57,707 nt of DNA from an uncultured Dialister sp. GTDB lineage: Bacteria; Bacillota; Negativicutes; Veillonellales; Dialisteraceae. The DNA is taken from assembly GCA_900547785.1 (NCBI GenBank), contig URIB01000006.1, forward strand, positions 1-57,707, read 5' to 3'. Shown here in pieces: positions 52,961 to 57,707 of this stretch; positions within the stretch are counted from its first letter, which is position 1, and each line of letters begins with the position of its first letter. A program made the position numbers and the translations under genes. Below the pieces are notes generated by a model. It saw only the letters and a list, made by a program, of their open reading frames with translations, had not been told where the DNA came from and searched no databases.

Positions 52961-53776
52961 ATGAAAATTCATATAGATGATGATTTTGACCTTGATAAAA
53001 TCATAGACAGCGGGCAATGTTTTCGTCCGCAACGACTTCCCGACGGCCGTTACCGCTTCCTCACGGGACGAAGCGTTTTACACCTCTTTTCTTTATCATC
53101 TCATACCTGGGAAGCGGACTGTACACCTTACGCATGGAAACATATCTGGTACCCCTATTTCGATTTGGATACCGATTATCAATCCCTGCGGAACAACATT
53201 TCTCCCTCCGACCTTTTTCTGCAAAAAGCGGCGGAATACGGAAAAGGCATCCGTCTCTTGCGGCAAAATCCGTTTGAAATGCTGATTACATTTATCATTT
53301 CCCAAAGAAAATCCATTCCCGCCATACGAAGCGCAGTAGAGAAATTATGCAGGGCTGCCGGATCTTCTATACAAACAGAAACCGAAAAGCTCTACCGTTT
53401 TCCCTCGCCTGTCCGTCTGAGCCACTTATCCCTTGCAACGCTGCGTGATTGCTCCTTGGGCTACCGGGCGCCCTATATTTATCAGGCGTCCAAACTCGTA
53501 TCACAGCAAAACATAAAAATGAAAGAACTTGCCCGACTATCCGATCAAGACTTGCTGGAGCAACTGCAAACCCTTCCGGGGGTAGGAATCAAAGTCGCCT
53601 CCTGCGTTTCTTTATACGGGTTTCACCGCACTGCCGCCGCTCCCGTCGATATTTGGATCAGCCGTGTCATTTCCGACCGCTACGGAGGTCACAATCCGTT
53701 CCCCGCTTTCGGCAGCCGGGCAGGTCTTATGCAGCAATATATGTTTTATTATTATAAAAATCACAGGACCGGATAA
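52961..53776 (+). CDS. OGG-type 8-oxoguanine DNA glycosylase
   Basis: This base-excision repair glycosylase/lyase for oxidised guanine is of the OGG1 type. The 271-residue protein has the N-terminal OGG domain with DSGQCFR (16-22). The HhH-GPD domain follows: FIISQRKSIPAIRSAVEKLC, the helix-hairpin-helix LPGVGIKVASC with catalytic Lys K211, and the catalytic Asp D230 in APVDIWI. The frame opens at 52943, but AAGGAG lies 6 nt before the ATG at 52961, so that start is used. It is divergent from the aminotransferase. Confidence 0.9.
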   Translation: MKIHIDDDFDLDKIIDSGQCFRPQRLPDGRYRFLTGRSVLHLFSLSSHTWEADCTPYAWKHIWYPYFDLDTDYQSLRNNISPSDLFLQKAAEYGKGIRLLRQNPFEMLITFIISQRKSIPAIRSAVEKLCRAAGSSIQTETEKLYRFPSPVRLSHLSLATLRDCSLGYRAPYIYQASKLVSQQNIKMKELARLSDQDLLEQLQTLPGVGIKVASCVSLYGFHRTAAAPVDIWISRVISDRYGGHNPFPAFGSRAGLMQQYMFYYYKNHRTG

Positions 53777-53873
53777 ATTCATATCTCCCATAACCGGCTG
53801 ACAAAAATATCCGGTTGGATAGAATATTCCGATAATGATAAAATAAATAAAACACAAGAAAGAGGTGCAGAAG

Positions 53874-54248
53874 ATGACAAAAGACAAAAATGTGAATACA
53901 ATCTTTTCCGTATCCAAATATACCATTGAAATTCTCCGTGGATTAACAGAAACTCTACAGGAAAGCCTGAAAACGGAAAAAGTGGAAAATGAAAAGTTAA
54001 TCTCCAAAATCGCTGCACTGGAATGGGAAAACCATCAACTCCGTGAACAGCTGCTCGAAAACACCTATGACGAATCCTTATCCGACGATGAACAAACCGT
54101 CCGGACGCTCAAAAGAAATCTGACCCCTTACTATAAAGACCTCTCCCTGTATCGGGAAAAACACATCAGCTTGGAAGACGGAGAACGACTTTATCACACA
54201 ATCAACTACATTTTTAAACAATTGAAAAAAGCCGGGATTGATTTATAA
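53874..54248 (+). CDS. Small coiled-coil protein, unknown function
   Basis: The frame encodes 124 residues from the ATG at 53874, with AGAGG 8 nt upstream; a GTG three codons earlier is less well placed. Residues about 25-65 form a clear coiled coil (ETLQESLKTEKVENEKL, ISKIAALEWENHQLREQL), followed by a charged region. There is no signal peptide or membrane segment, and no family was recognised. Its last codons (YIFKQLKKAGIDL) form the left copy of the direct repeat that flanks the malonate gene block. Confidence 0.7.
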   Translation: MTKDKNVNTIFSVSKYTIEILRGLTETLQESLKTEKVENEKLISKIAALEWENHQLREQLLENTYDESLSDDEQTVRTLKRNLTPYYKDLSLYREKHISLEDGERLYHTINYIFKQLKKAGIDL

Positions 54249-54282
54249 TCCCCACTTTTCATAAGACGAAAAAATCATTTTA
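54211..54282 (+). repeat. Left direct repeat flanking the mdcA-carrier block
   Basis: It shares with 57635-57704, in the same orientation, the pieces TTTTTAAACAAT, CCGGGA, ATTTATAATCCC and TTCATAAGAC in the same order and nearly the same spacing. It covers the last codons and stop of the coiled-coil gene. Confidence 0.65.
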
Positions 54283-54333
54283 ACGCGTCTTTCATAAAAC
54301 TACTGTATACATAAAACATCATCATTACACAAG

Positions 54334-54366
54334 AAAAAAGCACCTACATCTCTGTAAGTGCTTTTT
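54334..54366. terminator. Bidirectional terminator between the coiled-coil gene and the carrier gene
   Basis: AAAAAGCAC and GTGCTTTTT with an inner TAC/GTA pair. It serves the carrier gene on the minus strand and the preceding plus-strand gene. Confidence 0.8.
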
Positions 54367-54415
54367 AACTTCGGTTATCTAGTTAAAAAAATTCCCACCA
54401 ATCCATTTTTTATGA

Positions 54416-55687
54416 TTAATAGTACAATAATATTTTGAAATATGACAATACCATACCAATCACTGAAAACAATATAGCCCATTCAATGAGTTGCACAAAC
54501 ATCTTATGCTTATCTACAGACTCATCTACTGAACTTAAAGATAGTGCACCCAAAGTACTAAATGGTGATACTGTTGATAAATGTGCTCCTAAAACCACCC
54601 CATAAATCAAAGAAGATGGTTCGATACCTAAGTTATTTCCCAATCCGATTGCTACAGGAATTAGTGTAGGCATAACCACTCCCATGGCTGATGCTACAGA
54701 TGACATCATGGCTGCACTGGCCACCATAATAGGTGTAGCTGTATCAGAATTAATAAAGGGAGTTAGTGCATTCGTTAAATATGTAATTCCCCCTGCATGA
54801 CTGACTGTAGAAACCATTATACCCATACCGCAAACCATTATAATTGTTCCCCAAGGAACAGTAGCAAGTGCTTCTTTTTCCGTAGTAACACCAAGTAACA
54901 GAAGAATTACTGCTCCGCTCAAAGCTGTAAATCCTATATTTAAATTAAAAAGGATAACCACGAAAATAACTACCCCAATAATGCCTAAGGTTATATAATT
55001 TTCTTTTTTCATATGCATAGACTTATTGCTATCATTATCATCGCCCTTCCCATAATCCTTCCAACCACCTAGAACAATATAAGCAATAATAAACATGGCA
55101 GTAAATGCAATACCAATATTCAAAAGAAGATTATATCCAAGATTAATACTGCCTCTTTCTGCATAAGATAGTGCAACTACTCCTGAAGGTGATAAAGGCG
55201 TAAGCCCGCCCGATAAATTTCCACAAGCCGTTGCTATCATCATCAATAAAGGCTTTACCTTCTCTGTATAAGCAATTTGCCCGGCAATAGGTGCAATGAT
55301 TGCCATACCATTAATAGGCCCCGGCCCAATGACAGATATTATAAAAGAAACCACAAATATCGCTATTGGCAGTAACCACTTGTGTCCACCCACCAATCGT
55401 ACCAAATACTGTGTCAATATTAGCAAAGTATTATTTGCCCGTGCAATGCCAAATAAAAATGTGACACCTAACAGAGTTAGAAACATTCCTGAATTCCAGC
55501 CTTTTAGCAGAACAGAAGCCTTTCCTGCTGCCGAAGAAACTGGAACCCACTCACCCCCGCTTGTTGGCGTGGTCAGCACAAATCCAAAAAGAAATGCTGC
55601 CATTACACCTAACAACCCTGTATTAATCCCTTTTTTATATGCTATAAAAATAACTAACGCTAAAATCAGTAATGACAATAGCCCCAT
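54416..55687 (-). CDS. MatC-like dicarboxylate (malonate) carrier
   Basis: This 423-residue polytopic membrane protein has about twelve hydrophobic segments. The N-terminal half has the layout of the MatC dicarboxylate carrier family: an N-terminal GLLSLLILALVIFIAYKKG, FLFGFVLTTPTSGGEW, and the hairpin loop GPGPINGMAIIAP. The second half repeats this pattern with GVVMPTLIPVAIGLG and SPFSTLGALSLSS. It lies 31 bp behind mdcA in the same direction, so malonate is the probable substrate. AGGAG lies 8 nt before the ATG. The codons are visibly richer in A/T than in the neighbouring operons. Confidence 0.8.
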   Translation of the reverse strand: MGLLSLLILALVIFIAYKKGINTGLLGVMAAFLFGFVLTTPTSGGEWVPVSSAAGKASVLLKGWNSGMFLTLLGVTFLFGIARANNTLLILTQYLVRLVGGHKWLLPIAIFVVSFIISVIGPGPINGMAIIAPIAGQIAYTEKVKPLLMMIATACGNLSGGLTPLSPSGVVALSYAERGSINLGYNLLLNIGIAFTAMFIIAYIVLGGWKDYGKGDDNDSNKSMHMKKENYITLGIIGVVIFVVILFNLNIGFTALSGAVILLLLGVTTEKEALATVPWGTIIMVCGMGIMVSTVSHAGGITYLTNALTPFINSDTATPIMVASAAMMSSVASAMGVVMPTLIPVAIGLGNNLGIEPSSLIYGVVLGAHLSTVSPFSTLGALSLSSVDESVDKHKMFVQLIEWAILFSVIGMVLSYFKILLYY

Positions 55688-55718
55688 AATATTTACTCCT
55701 ATCTGAAATATATGTTAC

Positions 55719-57362
55719 TTAAAGAAATTTTTGAGGCGGCTGATACAATCCGCCCGATATCTCCATTAATTCCTTAATAGAGTGCGCCGCCAATAAATCT
55801 GAAGTAGCCCTGTTTACATCACACCCCATATCTTCAGGGGTACGGACAATTCCTCTAGCTCGCAGCTGCATAGTTTCTTCTTTTTTCTCCATCTGTCCAA
55901 CTGGTGAATCTCCAGCTATTGAACGAATTGCTGCCATTCGTTCTTCTAAACTAGAACACTTATTTAGATAAGCAACACCTTTCTCTGTAATGATATGTGT
56001 CAGGTCATCTCCATAAATCATAATAGGCGGTACCTCCAGATTTGCTTTTTTTGCAAGTTCCATTGCATCCAACTCTTCTGCAAATCCTGGGAACCCTTTA
56101 GAGCTAACCGTATCTATCACTTGAACCACCAATTTCTGTCCTCTGGGTACTGGTCCAATAAGTTTATTTTTTCCTGTATTTTCATCTCCACATTGAGTCC
56201 ATGCATAACTAGCATGTCTGCGTCCATGTGCATCACTACCGATATTTGGTGCACCACCAAACCCCGCTACTGAAGTCTTGGTGGCAGTACTGCTATTGCC
56301 ATATTTATCAATTTGCAAAGTACTACCGATAAATAAATCAATAGCATATTGCCCGGCAATTTGAGTAAATACACGACTACTTCTCATTTCTCCTGATGGG
56401 TCTACAAAAAATACATCTGAGCGGGACTTGACGTACTCTTCCATTCCAACCTCACTACCTGGCGAATGAATTGATTTAACCCACCCAGCTTCGATGGCGG
56501 GTATCATAGTAGGATGAGGATTGAGCACAAAATTCTGACAAATTTTTCCTTTAAGTCCTAATTCCTCGCCATATGTAGGTAGTAATAATTCTATGGCTGC
56601 TGTATCATAGCCAATTCCATGATTTAAAGTTTTTATATTGTACTCTTTATACAACTGTAACGCCATCATCGCCTTTAATATACGCTTGTTTGAAATCTTT
56701 GCAGGATCACGAGTAAATAAAGGCTCTAACGTAAATGGTGACGGCGATTCTACAATAAAATCAACCCAATCTCCTGAAAAATCTATACGCGGCAACTTAT
56801 CAACTATCTTATTTACTTGTGCAATAACTATACCTTTACGTGCCTTAACCGCCTCTATGATAGCAGGCGTATCCTCTGTTGATCCACCAGTAAATAAATT
56901 ACCATTTTTATCAGCTTGTAAGCCCACTACCAATGCCACTCTAGGTGTCAAATCCACATAATAACGTCCATATAATTCCATATATGTGTGTATAGCACCA
57001 ACTTTGACAGTTCCATCCTGAATCATTTTTGCCAGTCTTTTTGATTGTGGTCCAGAATAAGCAAAATCTATTTTAGATGCAATTCCTTTTTCAAAAACAT
57101 CTAAATGCTCCGGCAAGGCAATTGTTGATTGAATCATATGCAAATGATTCACCTTCTGGGCATCAATATTACATAACGCTTTTGCCAAAAAATCTGCCTG
57201 TTTCTGATTGTCACCTTCAATGCAAACTTTATCGCCAGATTTTATAACCGATTCTAGTAAGGGTACTATATCTTTTGCTTGTATAATTTTTCCGTCAGCA
57301 AATCTTCTACCTTGCTGGATTCGCGAAATATAATCCTCTCCACGTAAGTCCCATTGGTTCAT
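55719..57362 (-). CDS. mdcA: Malonate decarboxylase alpha subunit MdcA (malonate:acyl-carrier/CoA transferase)
   Basis: MdcA swaps the acetyl group of the decarboxylase carrier protein (or acetyl-CoA) for malonate, so that malonate can be decarboxylated. The 547-residue length is right, and it shows AIHTYMELYGRYYVDLTPR, GGSTEDTPAIIEA, IGYDTAAIELLLPTYGEELG and SVAGFGGAPNIGSDAHGRRHASYAW, all typical of the subunit. AGGAGG lies 6 nt before the ATG. It is first in a two-gene unit with the carrier. The carrier-protein, decarboxylase and prosthetic-group genes mdcB-mdcH are absent from the window; upstream DNA holds no gene for at least 345 bp. The enzyme may work with subunits encoded elsewhere or act alone as a CoA transferase. 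Confidence 0.88.
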   Translation of the reverse strand: MNQWDLRGEDYISRIQQGRRFADGKIIQAKDIVPLLESVIKSGDKVCIEGDNQKQADFLAKALCNIDAQKVNHLHMIQSTIALPEHLDVFEKGIASKIDFAYSGPQSKRLAKMIQDGTVKVGAIHTYMELYGRYYVDLTPRVALVVGLQADKNGNLFTGGSTEDTPAIIEAVKARKGIVIAQVNKIVDKLPRIDFSGDWVDFIVESPSPFTLEPLFTRDPAKISNKRILKAMMALQLYKEYNIKTLNHGIGYDTAAIELLLPTYGEELGLKGKICQNFVLNPHPTMIPAIEAGWVKSIHSPGSEVGMEEYVKSRSDVFFVDPSGEMRSSRVFTQIAGQYAIDLFIGSTLQIDKYGNSSTATKTSVAGFGGAPNIGSDAHGRRHASYAWTQCGDENTGKNKLIGPVPRGQKLVVQVIDTVSSKGFPGFAEELDAMELAKKANLEVPPIMIYGDDLTHIITEKGVAYLNKCSSLEERMAAIRSIAGDSPVGQMEKKEETMQLRARGIVRTPEDMGCDVNRATSDLLAAHSIKELMEISGGLYQPPQKFL

Positions 57363-57391
57363 ATATATCCTCCTCTTTCCTCAGATAAATA

Positions 57392-57404
57392 ATGGAATTA
57401 AATT
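57392..57404. promoter_or_regulatory. Short palindrome in the mdcA leader
   Basis: GGAATT-A-AATTCC is a perfect inverted repeat 30 bp before the mdcA start codon, a possible regulator site. Confidence 0.25.
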
Positions 57405-57536
57405 CCCAAAATAAACCATTTTTAGAAGCTTTTAGAAACATAGGTTATAAAAGATTATCACATATTAAATGTTTTTATGACCTAATTTTCCATTATCATA
57501 TATCCCTCAAAAAATAACGTCAACATTTAAGATTTT

Positions 57537-57552
57537 ATTATAGTGTACTATA
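57537..57552 (-). promoter_or_regulatory. Possible mdcA promoter with overlapping dyad
   Basis: On the minus strand a perfect TATAAT (57542-57537) overlaps the dyad TATAGT-GT-ACTATA (57539-57552, plus sense). The -35 is poor, fitting a regulated promoter. Twelve bases of the dyad recur at 6048-6059 beside the G-tract of the surface protein leader. Confidence 0.4.
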
Positions 57553-57634
57553 AAAAATATCTTTATTGATTAGAATTTCAAGTAACATTCGGGTAATAAT
57601 GAAATAATTAGAAAAATAATTATTTCATTTATAT

Positions 57635-57704
57635 TTTTAAACAATAAAAAACCGGGAATAAATTTATAATCCCGACACCTTCATAAGACAATAAGAGCAT
57701 TCTA
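57635..57704 (+). repeat. Right direct repeat flanking the mdcA-carrier block
   Basis: This is an imperfect copy of 54211-54282, in the same orientation. Its reading frame matches YIFKQ of the coiled-coil gene and then meets a stop, so it looks like a 3' gene end without its gene. Confidence 0.65.
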
Positions 57705-57707
57705 AAA

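Noticed and set aside
54416..57362. The malonate block as a prophage or insertion sequence
   Set aside because: No integrase, transposase or phage gene is present; only the flanking direct repeats and base composition suggest transfer.

Overview
The window looks like chromosomal DNA of a diderm Firmicute of the class Negativicutes, most likely Dialister or a close relative. This is inferred from gene content only. It carries Gram-positive-type genes (PolC, AddAB, CdaA-CdaR-GlmM, YhaO-YhaN) together with a very large exported, repeat-built surface protein of the autotransporter/adhesin kind, which implies an outer membrane. Most of the window is ordinary core genome packed into minus-strand operons. 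No rRNA, tRNA, prophage or complete insertion sequence was seen.

Left end (1-10.5 kb): the 5' part of a giant surface protein gene (minus strand, running off the left edge) is preceded by a long leader. The leader holds a cobalamin riboswitch, then an intrinsic terminator as expression platform, with a run of ten G residues (coding sense) upstream near the likely promoter. On the plus strand beside it are an acyltransferase-3 membrane protein, the corrinoid-remodelling amidohydrolase CbiZ, a solitary zeta-toxin-like kinase, and QueG, which is a cobalamin-dependent enzyme. The B12 theme is the most unusual feature of the window: it suggests a B12-responsive, possibly phase-variable surface protein next to a corrinoid-salvage gene.

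10.5-32.5 kb, minus strand: polC (without the usual inserted proofreading exonuclease), vanW-like, holA, comEC, comEA; then rsmD-coaD-coiled-coil ORF; then der-plsY-gpsA; then the yhaO-yhaN DNA repair pair. A small decayed orphan CRISPR array lies directly upstream of yhaO, followed by an unrecognised gene remnant, an RsuA-type pseudouridine synthase, and an ahpC plus AhpF-like reductase pair for peroxide removal.

32.7-54.2 kb: addB-addA (plus); a nitrilase-family amidase; the cdaA-cdaR-glmM operon (c-di-AMP synthesis and cell-wall precursor); a LysR regulator divergent from pyruvate:ferredoxin oxidoreductase with a clear LysR-type dyad between them; an aminotransferase plus sodium:alanine symporter operon with a small unknown gene; an OGG-type DNA glycosylase; and a coiled-coil ORF.

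54.2-57.7 kb: a visibly more AT-rich block with a malonate decarboxylase alpha subunit gene (mdcA) and a MatC-like dicarboxylate carrier. The other malonate decarboxylase subunits are not in the window. Imperfect direct repeats of about 70 bp flank the block; the left copy is the 3' end of the preceding gene. This pattern suggests acquisition by transfer.

Start sites were moved from the longest open frame where a ribosome binding site decides it (holA, der, yhaO, rsuA-like, ahpC, glmM, cdaR, ogg and two small ORFs).
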